Source of the DNA: Kocuria sp. p3-SID1428
Lineage (GTDB): Bacteria > Actinomycetota > Actinomycetes > Actinomycetales > Micrococcaceae
Reading direction: 5' to 3'
NCBI RefSeq assembly: GCF_025149945.1
Contig: NZ_JALXVH010000019.1
Span: 1-48,802 of the forward strand
Length of the DNA stretch: 48,802 nt
Shown piece after piece: positions 48,573 to 48,802 of this stretch. Both the position numbers and the translations under genes were made by a program. Each line of letters opens with the position of its first letter. Position 1 is the first letter of the stretch. The notes below the pieces were generated by a model, which had not been told where the DNA came from, made no database searches, and was given only the letters and a program-made list of their open reading frames with translations.

Positions 48573-48802
48573 GCGCCTTCTCCCGTCTGCGACGTGGTCG
48601 GCCGGCGTCCGTCGTTCACGGATCCGGACGCGGCTCCCTCCCGACGACGTCGCGAGCAGCCCCGTGTGCAGACCTTCACCGGGGCAAGCCCTGCATGTGC
48701 GACCCCTCGGGAGGCTGCGACGACCTGCTTCGGTGACGTGAGGCCGCGAGGCGTCGGGTCGGATCCCGTCAGCGCCATGCGGGAGCTCCCACGCGGTTGG
48801 TG
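48573..48802. other. Terminal stretch without a recognisable gene
   Basis: I see no convincing gene, RNA or repeat here. Open frames on both strands read as Arg/Pro/Gly-rich shadow sequence, and no argH start is found. Confidence 0.4.

Noticed and set aside
48449..48778. A 109-codon minus-strand open frame over the argG end
   Set aside because: It runs through the argG terminator stem and the argG 3' end, and its composition (Arg/Pro/Gly/Ala) is shadow-like.
48573..48802. A truncated argH start at the window end
   Set aside because: No frame shows the argininosuccinate lyase N-terminal sequence, and no SD-start pair is convincing.

Overview
The window is about 48.8 kb of very GC-rich chromosome, almost entirely coding. 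The protein families point to an actinobacterium: PriA-type HisA, DUF3046 next to recA, DUF1844, a ClgR-like regulator, and lexA divergent from a LysM gene. Gene order and content suggest a member of the Micrococcaceae (Kocuria, Rothia, Micrococcus or Arthrobacter relatives). That placement is an inference from synteny; no species can be named from the sequence alone. I see no phage, IS element, CRISPR array, rRNA or tRNA gene. Nearly everything is core housekeeping, so the less expected signals are in intergenic DNA and at start codons.

Layout. (1) 1-5742: tail of a gene that is probably pnp, an M16 metallopeptidase, dapB, a membrane/TPR-like protein, dapA and RNase J. (2) 5834-13382: ftsK, pgsA, cinA-type amidohydrolase, clgR, DUF3046, recA and recX, covering cell division, phospholipid synthesis, proteolysis control and DNA repair. 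(3) 13452-21644: miaB, miaA and dapF, a methyltransferase on the opposite strand, hflX and a DinG-type Fe-S helicase. (4) 21729-27212: lexA divergent from a LysM membrane protein, then hisC, hisB, hisH, a 55-aa membrane protein and hisA. (5) 27217-36706: SseB-like protein, DUF1844 protein (minus), infC-rpmI-rplT, a SpoU-type rRNA methyltransferase, a Nudix hydrolase, pheS and pheT. (6) 36831-48476: a two-TM protein, a quinone oxidoreductase (minus), argC-argJ-argB-argD-argF-argR, an acyl-CoA synthetase, an ankyrin-repeat protein (minus) and argG.

How the parts connect. The dap genes make and epimerise diaminopimelate for lysine and peptidoglycan. recA, recX, lexA and the LysM gene form an SOS module: LexA-type boxes lie upstream of recA and in the lexA/LysM divergent region. 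The arg genes convert acetylglutamate to citrulline and on to argininosuccinate, and matching ArgR-type half-sites precede argC and argG. infC-rpmI-rplT sits behind a leader containing a clear intrinsic terminator.

Main points for a second look: a symmetrical four-unit palindromic repeat array (28709-28830) between two divergent promoters; a 26-nt element shared by the recA and lexA leaders; AUC start codons for infC (strong) and possibly clgR; a recurring TANNNT-N6/7-ATG/GTG leaderless signature; and long perfect GC hairpins without U-tracts at several gene ends. I found no obviously new multi-gene system.
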